The notes under the pieces are model-generated. The model was given only the letters and a program-made list of their open reading frames with translations, had not been told where the DNA came from and ran no database searches. A program made the translations under genes and the position numbers. DNA of 64,000 nucleotides, taken from positions 20,180,798 through 20,244,797 of the forward strand of contig NC_080701.1 of the NCBI RefSeq assembly GCF_030445035.2. Direction: 5' to 3'. This DNA is from Dasypus novemcinctus. Lineage: Eukaryota > Chordata > Mammalia > Cingulata > Dasypodidae. Below, in pieces: positions 33,099-44,599 of this stretch (its first letter is position 1; the number at the start of each line of letters is the position of its first letter).

Positions 33099-33560
33099 TG
33101 ATGGTTAATTTCATGTGTCAGCTTGCTAGGTTGTGGTGTCCAGGTGTTTGGTCAAGCACTGGCCTGCTTGTTACTGTGAGGGTATTTTGAGAAGAGATTT
33201 GTATCTATAATCAGCTTATTGCATCTACAGTCAACAAAGGAGATTGCCCCCACCAATATGAGAAGTCTCTTCAGCCAATCAGTTGGAGATCGTCAAAGTC
33301 AGAACTGAGGATTTCAGAGGTCAGAAGAGGACTTTGGATTCAACTTCAGCATTGGTTCTTGCCAGAATTGTTAGCCAGCCAGCTTCCCCTGGGAAATTTG
33401 GCCTAAAGTCTTCTGCCTCACCTTTATCAAGGTTTCTAGTCCGTGGCCTGCCCTGGGGAGTTCAGATTTGCCAGCCCTCCAAGTCGCATGAGCCAATTCC
33501 TTATAATAAATCATCTATCCATCCTGTTGGTTTTGTGTCTCTGGAGAAATGTCCTCCACA
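33099..33560 (+). mobile_element. Solo LTR-like repeat of a widespread placental type
   Basis: Starts TGATGGTTAATTTCATGTG and passes through CAATCAGTTGGAG and GAGCCAATTCCTTATAATAAA (polyadenylation hexamer 33505-33510). It ends TCTCTGGAGAAATGTCCTCCACA. Both ends and the internal order match a common ERVL/MaLR-type LTR in placental genomes. I do not give a family name. Confidence 0.7.
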
Positions 33561-33584
33561 CTGAAGGACCCTGGCAATGTGGTG

Positions 33585-33690
33585 ACTAAACTTGGCAGAC
33601 CACAGGCTTTAGAATCACACAGAGAGGAGTTCGAATCCCATGGCCACTTCTTACCAGGGGACTCAAGCAAGTTGCAAGTGACACAGACTT
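33585..33690 (+). repeat. MIR relic, partial
   Basis: Sense MIR head and core: GGCTTTAGAATCACACAGAG, then GTTCGAATCCCATGGCCACTTC. Confidence 0.65.
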
Positions 33691-34473
33691 CCACATCTCC
33701 ATCTCATAAGTTAATAGAAGGATATTGTCTACCTTGTTGCAGCTCTTCAAAAGCTAGCATTGTCCCTAATTTTGTAAATGTTCATTTTGTTTGCATTGGA
33801 TGGAGAATGGCTCGTACTTTGCATGGCATATATGGCTCAGGGCACCCAGGGGCACCCAGGAATGGACTCACCATTCAGCGAACCTCTACCACGCCATGGC
33901 CCGTGATGCTGTGTGCATCCCCGTGGCTCTGTGACCATGCGTAAGGAGCGTGGATGCCACCGCACTTTTTGGGGTCCACCCTGCTTTACACGTAGAACCC
34001 ACCAAGATGGCACGCTGCAGGGGCCCGGCACGGGGCTGACACGCAGTTAGTTCACGTGGATTAATTTAAGAACATCCACATCCAGAGCTCAGCAAGGAGA
34101 GTTCTGGGGTCTTGAGGGGATGACGGGATTATCCAAAAGAGCCTGAAAGGAATTGGGGGAGGGGAGGCAGAAGCACAGGGAGCTGGGTTGTGAAGGACGA
34201 GAAGTGAAAGACACAAAGTGGAAGGAGGAAAGAAGGACAAAGGGAGAAGTCAGGGAGGGCAAGAAGAGGAGCGAACGGTTTTAAGCATGTGTGTGACCAA
34301 CCAGAGAGCCAGGATTCGTGGGGATTTCCTGCCCAAAGCCTGACTCCCAGTTCACAGACGTTTCACACACTAAGTATCAAAGGGTTCTCAGTAACAAATG
34401 CACTTCCTGCCATGTCTCAGATCTGCCTCCCTGGCCAGCATGGGAGCTTTGGGCTCAGTGGTATAGGAGCAAG
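33691..34473. other. Unique noncoding DNA
   Basis: A short direct duplication (GGGCACCCAG twice) lies at about 33840-33860. Nothing else recognised. Confidence 0.35.
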
Positions 34474-34488
34474 AAAAGAAAGAATGGG

Positions 34489-34884
34489 GGAAGCAGACTT
34501 GGCCCAGTGGTTAGGGCATCCGTCTACCACACGAGAGGTCCGTGATTCAAACCCCGGGCCTCCTGACCATGTGATGAGCTGGGCCACATGCAGTGCTGAT
34601 GCGCGCAAGGAGTGCCGTGCCACACAGGGGTGTCCCCGCGTAGGGGAGCCCCACACGCAAGGAGTGCGCCCTGTAAGGAGAGCCACCCAACGCGAAAGAA
34701 AGTGCAGCCTGCCCAGGAATGGTGCTGCACACATGGAGAGCTGACACACAGATGACACAACAAAAAGAGACACAGATTCCCATGCCGCTGACAACAACAT
34801 TAGCGGACAAAAAGAAGAACATGCAGCAAATAGACACAGAGAACAGACAACTGGGGCGAGGGGGGCGAAGAGGAGAGAAATAAA
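34489..34884 (+). mobile_element. DAS SINE, long form
   Basis: Full-length copy. Target-site duplications AAAAGAAAGAATGGG (34474-34488) and AAAAGAAAGAGAATGGG (34885-34901) differ by a 2-nt insertion. The head has a B box GATTCAAACCC. Confidence 0.92.
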
Positions 34885-34901
34885 AAAAGAAAGAGAATGG
34901 G

Positions 34902-35114
34902 TGTTCGAGTGAAGCCGCGGAAAATTCTCTGGAGTTCTGAACAGGATCACCGAGGGCCTCGTTGCTGTGATGCAGCCGACATCCCCAGCCCCTGCCCGGG
35001 GAACAGAGGGGCAGGCTGGGCCCACGGTGGAGGGACCCGACAGGAACCTGTGAAATGTTAGTCTTGCGGTGGCGTTTCCCCTCCCTCTTTGCTTTTCCCA
35101 CTCTTTTTCAGAAA
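34902..35114. other. Unique DNA
   Basis: Short GC-rich segment between the SINE and the AT-rich island. No feature recognised. Confidence 0.35.
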
Positions 35115-35335
35115 CAGGGCAGAGCCTCCATGCTTCTGTTACACATATTGGTCCCGACAGCTCAGATTAATATGTCAGATGCCGCGGTCCTCGCCAGCAA
35201 CAGGCCTTTTGACCCTATCAGCGCAATCTGCTTCCCTGATTGAAAATCTCTGCGCCTCAAATTGATTCAGAGTTTTATAAACATCCTGCAGCCGCGATCC
35301 CAGGAAGCCGCCGATGAACAACCTGGGAAAAGCCT
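35115..35335. promoter_or_regulatory. Candidate conserved noncoding element
   Basis: Repeat-free island with CAGATTAATATG near 35163, TTTTGACCCTATCAGC near 35206, CCCTGATTGAAAATC near 35234 and CAAATTGATTCAGAG near 35257 (PBX/homeodomain-like cores). It sits between a SINE and GC-rich DNA. The balanced composition and absence of low complexity make it enhancer-like. This is inference. Confidence 0.35.
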
Positions 35336-35534
35336 AATTCGCCCTGCCCTGCCCCAGTCCCTCCAACCCGCGGGGCAATAGGGCCCAGACAGGCACGGGG
35401 ACTGAAAGGAAGGGCTTAGGGCAAGCTGGTAGACTGAGAGTCCCAGGACCCCACAGCTCAACGGTGCCCCCCCATTCCCTGCCTGCACCCTAAAATGCAG
35501 TTGGAATGGCCTGGCAGGAGCAAACTTGATCAAG

Positions 35535-35725
35535 CATCAGAAGGTCTGGGTCGTCCGCCTCCTCCACTGACTAGCTGTGTAACCTTGGAAAAATTTCCTA
35601 ACCTCTCTGAGCCTTGGCTTTGCCTTCTAGAAAATGAAGATCATAAGAACGGCCCTGCTTGACGCAGTAGAATTGCTATGAGGATGGAGCGAGGCGATGC
35701 GTTGTGAGAGCAGAGAATGCAGAGA
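35535..35725 (+). repeat. MIR relic
   Basis: Sense MIR: CACTGACTAGCTGTGTAACC, TTCCTAACCTCTCTGAGCC and a GAAAATGAAGATCATAAGAA block. Confidence 0.8.
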
Positions 35726-36884
35726 ATCATTTTTGCCATTTATAATCCACGGAGATGGTGGATGAAACAAAACCGAACAAAACTGATCATTGTAGATACT
35801 GGAGATGGGTATATGGGAATTCACGATGCTATTCTAATTTTGAGGATATTTCCAAATTCCCAAGAAAGCATTTGAGTCTTAGAAATGTGTGTGCGAGGGT
35901 GTGTGCCCACACACGCGCAGACATACGCACAAGAAGGGGCAGTTTCTGGATGAAACAGCAGGAGAGGGGAAGGGGCAGCACCCACCGGGTCTGCCAGGAG
36001 GAGCTTCCCACGCAGAGGGCACCAGCCTCGAGCACGGCCCCTGGCACTTCGCAGGGGGCATGAGGGAGTATCCACGACCTGCCAGGTCCCTGGGCTCTCC
36101 GCGGGCAGGGCCTGGGGCGGGGCGGGTTAGCCCGGCCCAGCGCCTCGCACCTTCCTGATTAAGTCAGGCAGGCAGGTCCCACGAGCAGCTTCCGTCCTGC
36201 CAGCCCAAGGAGGAGCAGAGTTGAGCAGAGGAGAGGAGCCTCTGTACTGGGGGTCCCCGGGGCTCCCCTGGGGATCTGGGGCTCCTGGTGGGCTTCCCTG
36301 CCCCAGCGAGGCTGTCAACAGAACCCGTCACCCATAAGCAAGGCCTCCCCGTAGGTCGCGGAAGCAGAACGGCTGTCCTTGTCTCCTCCCTCGTTGATAC
36401 TGCAACAGAAGGAGCGCAGAATTTCCTGCCCAGCCACCCCTGGGCGCCCCCTCCACCTCGCGGAGCCCACGCCACCACCGCCTTTCTCTCCGCCCCCCAC
36501 CCAAGCGACACTTGGGAGGTGAAGGGAGAGGAGGAGGAGGAGAAGGAGGAAGAGGAGAAGGAGGGAAGGGCTCACCCATCTGCGTGCCTCCACGGAGGCC
36601 GGTGGCCAGGCTGTCCTGACTCGGCAGGCAGCCCACAGCTGCCGCCCACGGGTGCCCTCCCTGGGGCGCTGCGGAAATAGTGCCCTGAGCGCAGTCACCT
36701 CCTCCCAGTTCCTCCCCCTCCACTTCCCACGTTGTCACACCAGTGAAATGCTTGCCGCTCGGGCTCGCCATGGAAGCGAAGCTCCTCACCGCCGGCTGCT
36801 CCCGAATGGACGGTGGCAAATAGATGCACGTTCATTTCCTCCGAAGCTCTCCCCCTCTCCAAGCCGCTGTGAGCCAGCTGAGAA
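35726..36884. other. GC-rich unique DNA with a GGA tract
   Basis: GC-rich, moderately CpG-containing sequence around 35940-36740 with open frames on both strands (36288-36680 +, 36328-36819 -). These show low-complexity composition and no domain. A (GGA)n-type purine tract lies at about 36514-36570. A CpG-island-like element or an unrecognised exon cannot be excluded. Confidence 0.35.
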
Positions 36885-37125
36885 AACTCTCGGCCTTGGG
36901 TTGGGATCCAGGCTACGCCTGCCGGTTGTGCGATCTGGGTCAAGTTACTTCATCTCCTCGTGCCTCAGTGTCCTCATCTATAAATTGGGGATAATAATCA
37001 CATCTACCACATGGCGTTGTTCACAGGACCCGGTTAATATCTGTAAAGCGCCTAGAGGGGTGTTGACACAGGAATTGCCCCGTGCCTGAGCGCTCAGCAT
37101 TACTGCCATCGTCATCGCTGTTACT
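36885..37125 (+). repeat. MIR relic, near full length
   Basis: Sense MIR: TGTGCGATCTGGGTCAAGTT, GCCTCAGTGTCCTCATCTAT, AAATTGGGGATAATAATCAC and GTAAAGCGCCTAGAG in order. Confidence 0.88.
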
Positions 37126-37544
37126 ATTGGTTAGAACCCCTGTTTCTGGCTTCCTAAAAATTGTTTCTTCTCTCCCTCCACACTGAGCTTACCCACCTTT
37201 TCATTTTCCAAGAAGCCCGTTTTCAAAACGACATTTCTCAAAATGACAATGTGTTTTCTTGCACAAACTTTCTTCCTTCTTACCGCCCAGACTCCCATGT
37301 ATTCATGGTGCCTGAACCTCAAAACGTTGGATTTTTCCCTGCAAAAGCAACAAAAATCCTACTTTCATCAATGAATTTGTATTAATAATCGCTGCCAGTT
37401 AAGAAAGCTCTTTTATAATCCCTTTATTTTAATCCCTTATAAAGGCCTGGGAAATAGCAAGTGACCCTCCCAAGCCCCTACATCTTGCAAATGGCAGAAC
37501 TGAAACTGGACTCCTGACCTATCTGATTCCAAACCCAGGGTGTA
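37126..37544. other. Unique noncoding DNA
   Basis: AT-rich. A degraded antisense MIR-like end lies at 37440-37530 (CAAATGGCAGAACTGAAAC). No gene recognised. Confidence 0.35.
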
Positions 37545-38160
37545 TTCTTTCTATATTTTTTAACTTTTTATTATGATAACATATATACAAATCAAAATGT
37601 CCCATTTATCCACTGTCAAGACTATGATTCAGTGGTATTAATTACATTCACGATGTTAGTCAACCATCATCATCATCCATTACTGAAACTTTCTCATCAC
37701 CCTAAATGCACATTGGAACCCGTTAAGCAATCACTCCCTATTCCTCTCCTTCCCAGCCCCTGGTCACCCGTACTCTACTTTCTGTCTCCGTGAATTTGCA
37801 TATTCTAGGATTTCATTTAAGTGATCATACCATAACTGTCCTTTCATGCCTGGCTTGTCTCACCATGTCTTCAAGGTTCGTCCATGTTGTAGCATGTGCC
37901 AGAATGTCATTCCTTTTATGGCCGAATATTTTTCCCTGGTATGAGCATACCGCTTTTGTTTATCCATTCACGTGTCGATGGACACTTGGGTTGCTTCCAC
38001 CTTTTGGCGATTGTGGATAATGCTGCTGTGCACACTGGTGTGCAAATATCAGTCCAATTCCCTGTGTTCAATCCTTTGAGGTAGATATCTTAGAAGCGGG
38101 ACCACCACATCATAAGGTCACTCTATGTCCAACTTTCTGAGGAACCGCCAAACCCAGCAA
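37545..38160 (-). mobile_element. Old L1 3' fragment (L1MB-like), inverted
   Basis: On the + strand it reads the familiar antisense text of an L1MB-type 3' end and ORF2 C-terminus. Markers are TTATTATGATAACATATATAC, CAGTGGTATTAATTACATTC, TTTGTTTATCCATTCACGTG and CTTTCTGAGGAACCGCCAAA. It is strongly diverged from the young L1 in this window, so it is a much older insertion. Confidence 0.85.
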
Positions 38161-38329
38161 CCTTTCTAAACTTCACTTGCTTCCTAGAGACCTGGGAGAT
38201 AGACAGAGTACTACACAACCAGGAGCAAACACTGGGCAGAGAGGAGAAGCCATTTCCCAAAGAAGCTTGCCCCTTCTCATACTGGAGGGGTGCTGAGAAC
38301 AGAGAGCCACGACTCAGAAATGATGATGG

Positions 38330-38600
38330 AGATCCATTTAGTTCAACATGGAAAGATGTTTATGATATAGCACTGATTTTTTTAAAAATAGGTCACAAAA
38401 CAGTATGTACAACAGGATTTCATTTTTGCAAAGGTGCACTCTCATGCACACATGCAAAGGAAAGGGTCTGGAAGGATATACACTCAGTGTCAGTAGTGGC
38501 AGAATGAGCAGATTTTTGTTTTTATTCTTTTATTTCATCTATATTTTCTAAATTTTCCACACAACACATTATTGCATTTTTTTTTCGTTTTAAAAAAATA
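38330..38600. repeat. Possible L1M-type 3' tail fragment
   Basis: CAGGATTTCATTTTTGC, then GGGTCTGGAAGGATATACAC, and AT-rich TTTCATCTATATTTTCTAAAT resemble the 3' ends of old L1M elements. The orientation and limits are uncertain. Confidence 0.4.
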
Positions 38601-39084
38601 CGTAAGACCTGGAGGAAAATGAATACAAATGTGCAAATGCTTTACTCTTCACCCGAAGGCTGCTGAGTTTGGAGGCAATATGCCAAGCAAGAGTCTCTCC
38701 TCTCCACACCGCTCTGCAAAAGACCCCTATGGCAACGGTGGCCCCCCACATTTCAAGGAAAGCCTTGGCTCCCCCTCAACTTCAGAGCAGGATCGCCAGG
38801 GATGGGACCAACCTCCCCAGTGGGAGAGAAAGAGCCATCAGGGGAGCAGGGGAGAAAGCTGGCAGTGGCAAGGCCTGGGATTTGGAGGAAGATGGGTGCT
38901 CAAGAGGGCAGGTCCCCCATAGCCCAGCAAAAAATGGGTGTTGGGTGGAATCCTGAGGACAACTTCTAATATTCTATGATTCTACGAAGAGAGTCTTCCC
39001 ACCGGTGAGAAAGGCTGGTGCATCGTAAAACAGCTTTGCCCAAAAAGAGGATTATCTTAGCATAATTGCTTCTCTAGCAAGAAA
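38601..39084. other. Unique noncoding DNA
   Basis: The frames at 38629-38922 and 38669-38956 overlap each other in different phases and have no domain. Not called as genes. Confidence 0.35.
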
Positions 39085-39190
39085 AAAAGCTAACGCTCTG
39101 TGACTTTGGGCAAGTCACTTCCTTCTCAGTAAAATAAAGTGGTTAGACCAGATGGTGTCTAACTTCCCTTCCAGCTCTTATATTCTAAGT
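39085..39190 (+). repeat. MIR relic, 3' part
   Basis: Sense text CTGTGACTTTGGGCAAGTCA, then AGTGGTTAGACCAGATGGTG and TTCCAGCTCTTATATTCTA. Confidence 0.75.
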
Positions 39191-40084
39191 CAATGACTCT
39201 TCCTCTAAATTTTGCTGAAATGGATAAAAAAAATTTTTTTTTTAAATTCAAGAACTGGCACCTAATGGGTGCTCACATAAATTCAGCTTCCTTCCTCCTT
39301 CCGCTTCTTTCCATTCCCATGACTCTCATCAGTTCCTGGTTCCTTCTCAGGATTAAAACAAGAGAGAGAGAAGAGGGGGGCATTGAGGGAAGACCCAGCA
39401 GTCTGCACTAGAAAAGGCAAACCCAAGTGGAAGAGAGAAAAATGATCACATGCGCTGAGACATCCGCAAGCTTCTAGAAGCCGGGGCCAGGTTCTGGTGA
39501 AAACAGAAATGTGCTCCCGACTCCAAGGGAGCCAGCAGAGGCTGCGCCACTTTGCCCCACCACCTCCAGGGGTGAAGGCTCTGGACAGAGCTCTCAGCTC
39601 AAGGGTGGACTGAGCAGGTCTCGGGGCCCGTCCCTCTTCCCAGGCCTGCCTCTTGGCCACCTTGACCTAGCGCATCCCAAAGGGGATCCGGAGGCAGCCG
39701 ATCTCATCTCAGTGTTCACGAGCTGATTATTCTCCCCAGATAAGCATCTCTCATACTTCTGCAAGAGGCTTCCCAGTGCCAAGGGGCCTGGGGGGAGAAA
39801 GGCAGCTCTCAGCTTGTCTCATTTCTGTCCCCAGATAAGGCTGAGCCTCTAACAGGAGACCTCGCGCACCGCTGGGCATCATGGGCGTGGGGCGGACGTA
39901 GGGGCTGGAGGGGGAAGTGGTACACCAGTAGCCCAGTGAGGCTGCTTCTAGGTGAGGGCATGAAGCATCACGAGGGAAGGGACCAACTCCTGGGATCAAA
40001 CTCAGTTCCCCTCCCAGGTGAGCCTCCTCTTTCTGAGAACTTGAAGGCAAGCTGCGTGAGTCTTCAAAGAGTTTCTCCTTACGT
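39191..40084. other. Unique noncoding DNA
   Basis: No repeat or exon recognised. Overlapping open frames at 39283-39782 on both strands are composition effects. Confidence 0.35.
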
Positions 40085-40250
40085 CACCTAATTGGAGCTG
40101 CCCTGCCATCCTATGAGATACTCAAGGCAATTACGGTTCTCATTTTACAGAGAAGGAATTCTAGAGCTGTTGGGACCTGGGCAAGATCCCACCACTAGGA
40201 AGTCGCAGAGCTGGGACCAGAGCCCATGTCTTACAAAGGGTCCTTTCCAC
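40085..40250 (-). repeat. MIR relic
   Basis: Antisense MIR: CCTATGAGATACTCAAGG, CTCATTTTACAGAGAAGGAA, then ACTAGGAAGTCGCAGAGC. Confidence 0.75.
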
Positions 40251-40429
40251 AACTCTAAGGAGATCCCAGCTCTAACTTTTCCATGGGTCTGACTTTGGAA
40301 GCTAAAACTAACAAGCAGACCAAAAACCCTGAATAAACAATTCCTTTTTTTCAAAGGCACAAGTGGAACCATCTCCTGGCCCATAGCTACCCCATTCTCT
40401 TAGGAGCAGTTACTGATGCAATAGAAAAA

Positions 40430-40700
40430 GTAGTAGAGTCAACAAACATCCCACCGGCTCAGCTCCAACTCCACCACTTACTATCCGGTGACCTAGAACA
40501 AACCAGTTACCTTTTCTGAGCTTCAGTTTCACCCAGGATTGTGGAAGAGTCAATACATTTTAGTGGTATGAGTCTTCAGTGTCAAATGAAGTGACTTTGA
40601 ATCAGAGAGCAATAGCTTCTTAGATGTGTGATCTTAGGTAAATCACTTAACCTCTCTGAACTTCAATTTCCTCAGTTTCGTAGTAATAATAATAATAACA
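40430..40700 (+). repeat. Two sense MIR relics in a row
   Basis: One fragment lies at 40430-40535 (CTCCACCACTTACTATCCGG, CTGAGCTTCAGTTTCACC). A second lies at 40590-40700 (TTAGATGTGTGATCTTAGG, TTAACCTCTCTGAACTTCAA). A TAA-rich run (AATAATAATAATAAC) follows at about 40684-40700. Confidence 0.7.
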
Positions 40701-40724
40701 AAATTCATTTCTTTTGAGTACATA

Positions 40725-40930
40725 CCTGTGTTTAGGGCTTTACATGAATTAGTTCGTTTAATCCTCACAAGAACTCTTTTGAGAGTTCTTCCCATGCTAC
40801 AGATGAGAAAATCACATCTGAGAGAGGTGGGGAGTCTTACCCAAGGTCTGCCCATAGACGTGAGATTTCACGCCCAGGTCAGTCTGACTCCCAGGTCCAT
40901 ACCCTTAGCCTTTCATCTACATGGTAAGAC
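40725..40930 (-). repeat. MIR relic
   Basis: Antisense MIR: TTTAATCCTCACAAGAACTC, CTACAGATGAGAAAATCAC, then CAGTCTGACTCCCAGGTCC. Confidence 0.78.
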
Positions 40931-41729
40931 CATTCCAAGGACTGTAGGCCTTCACTGAGAGGTAGCTGCTATTGCCAAAATGGATATGGTAGAGTTATTT
41001 ATCCTATAAACCACTTGTCTGACTGGTACACCAGACTGTCTCTCCAGGTTACCTCTGCTTTGGCAGGTGGCTTCCACCTGCTAGACAGTGATACATTTGG
41101 GCATAAGGGCTGGATCTTATGTAGCTCTGTTCCTCCCACAACTTCCCACCTCCTATATCACCCTCTGCCCTTCCCTCTCTTTGGCAACCACCTTCCTACT
41201 GTCACTCACATCAGATCCTCCTGACCGAAGTCTTGGCCCTTGATTCCCAGTCTCTCTCCAAGCCAAGTGCTTCCATCATCCAGGGTGACTTCAGCCTCTC
41301 CTTGGATGACCCATTCCCCAACCTGACACCTTGGTTCCTTGGCTTCATTGCAATGACCTTGGCCCCCCACTCTCTTTAGCTACCCTCTCCCAGGGCCACA
41401 TCCTCAAAGTCATAAGTTCACAGCCCATCCGCCTTACCACTCAGATCCTTCTAAAGCCTCTGGTTCTTTACCCCATCGAGATCTTCAGTCTAGAGGCAAC
41501 CCCTTAACTCCCCTACTTCTACATTCTCCCATCCTCCTCCTAACTTCATTTTCTTCTCTCTCCAGCTCAGTTTCTGAGGGCCATCACTTCAGCCTCTCAA
41601 ACCAGTATGCTTTACTTGGTTTATCCAAAGTCTTCACACACATCCAGCCAATCTCCAACCTAGAGGAATCCAACTCTCTATCCCACTGTGCCTTCATTGG
41701 GATCACCAAGCACACCTAGAGGAAATCAG
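40931..41729. other. Pyrimidine-rich sequence, probably an ancient repeat
   Basis: The C/T-rich sentence structure (ACTCCCCTACTTCTACATTC, CTTCTCTCTCCAGCTCAG) is reminiscent of old LINE2-like or related elements. I cannot place it securely. Confidence 0.3.
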
Positions 41730-42260
41730 ACAAGGGTATATGCTGGCTTCCCATATTGCCCTTAAGCCAAAGTCTAAAAATCTAAACATGACCTGCAAGG
41801 CCCTACGAAAGCTTCCACCAATCTACCTTTCCACAACATCTCATTATTAGCTAACTCAACAGATAATTACTGAGCATCTGCTTTGTGCTAACCCACCCAC
41901 TCACCCCACTTGCACCCTATACTCCAGCCATGATAAACTCCTTTCAATTACAGAAATTTGATACTTCTTATCCCGGGCTGCCACTGCTAAGAAGACTCCT
42001 GCATCTCCTTCTCCTCACCAACATTCTCCCATTAACCTTTTGGGTCTCAGCTCAAATATAGCTTCTCTGAGGGGCTTTTGTTGACCTCTTAAACCAAGTA
42101 GTCCTGCCAATAGGTACCCACTGCATTTGTCCATTCCTCATTGTGGTATTTTTGATATGATATATTTAATTCTATGATCTGAGTTGCTCACCATTGTATC
42201 TCTGAGGCTCAGTAAATATATTTCCAAAGAAGGGAGGGACACATAACAAGTTTTAATAAG
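41730..42260 (+). mobile_element. L2-like LINE relic, 3' part
   Basis: Blocks such as CCTGCAAGGCCCTACGAAAG, GGGTCTCAGCTCAAATATAG, TTCTCTGAGGGGCTTTTGTT and TCTGAGGCTCAGTAAATAT follow the order seen in LINE2 3' regions. It is ancient and highly decayed. Confidence 0.6.
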
Positions 42261-42535
42261 TATCTGTGGCAATGAAGACTTGGTTGTGAAACCGAAATGC
42301 ATACATGCATCTTGGGCCACCGTCTGTCACTGGGTTAGATGCTTTGTCAAGTAAGGGTTCTGCCGAAACAAGCTAGTACAGCCTATATTCACCCTGTCCT
42401 CCCGGGCCCTCTTCCCCATGGAGTCTTCCCAGATGACTCCGGCCCATACTCTTCCCTAACAATTATTGTTTTTTAGCATTTTTTCCTCATATGTGGGTGT
42501 TTGTGTCTCCCTGGCTGCTCAAGCAAATACCTTGC

Positions 42536-42955
42536 AAAGGGTCAGTTTAAACAATGGGAATTTGTCATGGGTTTGAGATGAAAAGAAAATCCTAATCAAG
42601 GTGTCATCAAGGCAAAGCTCTCTTTTTGAAGACTGGTGGTCTGAGGCTGGCTGCCAAGGGTTCTTGGTCCTTGTCACACGGCAATGCCCATGGCAGCCTC
42701 TCCTGGCCTCTCTGTTCCCTTCTGGTTTCTGTTGCCTTTCAGCTTCTTGCTTCCTGTGGCTCTCTCTCTGTCTGAATTTCATGCCTCTTATAAAAGACTC
42801 CAGTAAAAGGATTAAGATCCATCCTGGGCCACACCTTACCTGAAGGAACATCGTCAAAGGGTCTGACTTATACATGAGTTCACATCCACAGGTAAGGATT
42901 AAGTTTAAGAACATGTTTTTCTGGGATACAGACAACTCCAAACCACCTCAGTTGG
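42536..42955 (-). mobile_element. LTR-like repeat (family A), inverted copy
   Basis: The reverse complement starts TGAGGTGGTTTGGAGTTGTC. It passes through GGATCTTAATCCTTTTACTG and CTGAAAGGCAACAGAAACC and ends near CCCATTGTTTAAACTGACCC. It matches the copies at 1-362, 31880-32332 and 56734-57148, of which it is the most complete at its 5' side together with 31880. Confidence 0.65.
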
Positions 42956-43043
42956 AGTTGGAAAGATTTAAATAAATGTTTAAAAGAAAGCAAAAATATT
43001 ATAACTATATATCGTATGTTCAGAGAAGTAGTAATTTTACCCC

Positions 43044-44134
43044 TCTATTGTGGGTTGAATTACGATTTCCATTGAAATCCTAATCCCAGTTACCTGTGAA
43101 TGTGGCCTTATATGGAAGTAGGGCATTTGCTGTTGTAATCAAGGTAAGATGAGGTCCTACTGCAAAATTGGATGTGATAGGAAAAAGGGAAGCAACACAG
43201 AGGCAGATTATTTTGTTTTACCAAGGGCTGCAGATGCAAGGCACCAGAACTCTGTTGACTTTTATAAAGGGGATTCATTTGGGATAAAAGCTTAGCATTC
43301 CAAGGTCATGAAAAGTCCAAACTGAGGCACTATCAGAGATGCTTTGCCACCAAAGTCAGCCACTGTTGATCTCAGTGTGTTGTCACGTGATGAAGCAAGA
43401 TGGCCACCGATCTCCACAGATGTTTCAACCTTCTCTCACTGTCTCCTCTCGAGCTGCTCTGTGGGCCCAGCCTCTTGGGGCTTCGTGCTTAAACAAGCCT
43501 GTTAATCCTCCCTCTCCTGGCATAGAGCTTGTCTTTTTGGGCTTCTATCCTTGTTAGCTCAGCTGTGGACAAAACTAGAGTCTTTTCTCTTACATGGCAG
43601 CCCCCTTTTTCCTATCTCTAGCCATCTGAGTGAGTCCATTTATATCAGACCCAGCAAAGCGGTGGGGACTCAACCTGAGTCACGCCTCACTGATGTAATC
43701 CAATAAAAAGCCCTGCAACAAACTTAACAGGTAATCCAATCAAAGGTCCCTCAGCTGAATTTAATGCAATCAAAGGGTATCACACCCAGAGGAACAGATT
43801 AGTTTACACACACAATCTTTCTCGTTTGGGAATTCATAAAATTATCTCAAACTGCCACACAGACACAGGGAGAATGCCAAATAACAAGAGACACAAAGAT
43901 TAGAGTGATGCATCTACCAGTTGAGAAACACCAACGATTGCCAGCAACTACCAGCAACTAGGAGAGAGGCATGGAACAGGTTCTCCCTCAAAGACCCCGG
44001 AAGGAACAACCCCTTCTCCCCCAGCACCTCGATTTTGGACTTCCTGTGTCCAGAACTGTGAGAAAATAAACTCATGTTGTTTTAAGCCACCCAATTCATG
44101 GTACTTGTTACGGCAACCCTAGGAAACTAATGCA
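43044..44134 (+). mobile_element. MLT1-like LTR, split by a younger insertion
   Basis: Left part 43044-43206 (GTGGGTTGAATTACGATTTC, TGGCCTTATATGGAAGTAGG). Right part 43860-44134 (GATTAGAGTGATGCATCTAC, TTGATTTTGGACTTCC-like, GTTTTAAGCCACCCAATTCA, and the end GGAAACTAATGCA). Together they make one MaLR/MLT1-type LTR of about 440 bp. The element at 43207-43859 inserted into it. Confidence 0.8.
43207..43859 (+). mobile_element. LTR-like repeat (family B), nested in MLT1-like LTR
   Basis: Homologous to 19130-19709: ACTTTTATAAAGGGGATTC, GGGATAAAAGCTTAGC, AAGATGGCCACCGATC, AATCCAATCAAAGG and AAACTGCCACA. Because it interrupts an MLT1-type LTR it must be younger than that LTR. About 650 bp; the ends are approximate. 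Confidence 0.55.
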
Positions 44135-44237
44135 CTACCTTACAAATCCTTTTTGTGAGGAATACATGACTTAATATATAAAGTACTTAAAACAGTGCTG
44201 CACATGGTAAATCTAAATAAGTATTAGCTATTCTTAT

Positions 44238-44570
44238 TTTTTTAAGGATCTATTTTATTTACTTCCCCCCCCCCCCACCCCTCATTTGCCATGTACTCTC
44301 TGTGTCTGCTTGTCTTCTCTTTAGGAGGCACTAGAAACTGAACCCAGGGCCCCCATGTGGAAGAGAGGTGCTTAATCACCTGAGCCACCTCAACATCCTG
44401 GTTTGTTGTGTCTCTCATTGTCTTTCTCCTTTGTGTCTCTTTTTGTTGTATCATTTTGCCATGCCTGCCCACTGCACCAGCTCACCTTCTCCAGGAGGCA
44501 CCAGGAACTGAACCCGGGACCTCCCATGCAGTAGGTGGAAGCCCAATTGCTTGAGCCACATCCACTTCCC
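44238..44570 (-). mobile_element. Dimeric tRNA-derived SINE, inverted
   Basis: On the - strand there are two tRNA-like heads, at about 44495-44570 (GGAAGTGGATGTGGCTCAAG) and 44325-44400 (GAGGTGGCTCAGGTGATTAA). An A-rich tail is seen as T at 44238. Target-site duplications GTATTAGCTATTCTTAT (44221-44237) and GTATTAGCTGTTCTTAT (44571-44587) differ at one base. A C-run lies at 44265-44280. Confidence 0.92.
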
Positions 44571-44599
44571 GTATTAGCTGTTCTTATCATCATCATCAT

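Noticed and set aside
36288..36819. GC-rich overlapping frames of 115-163 codons on both strands
   Set aside because: Composition-driven openings around a GGA tract. No domain, and both strands are open at once.
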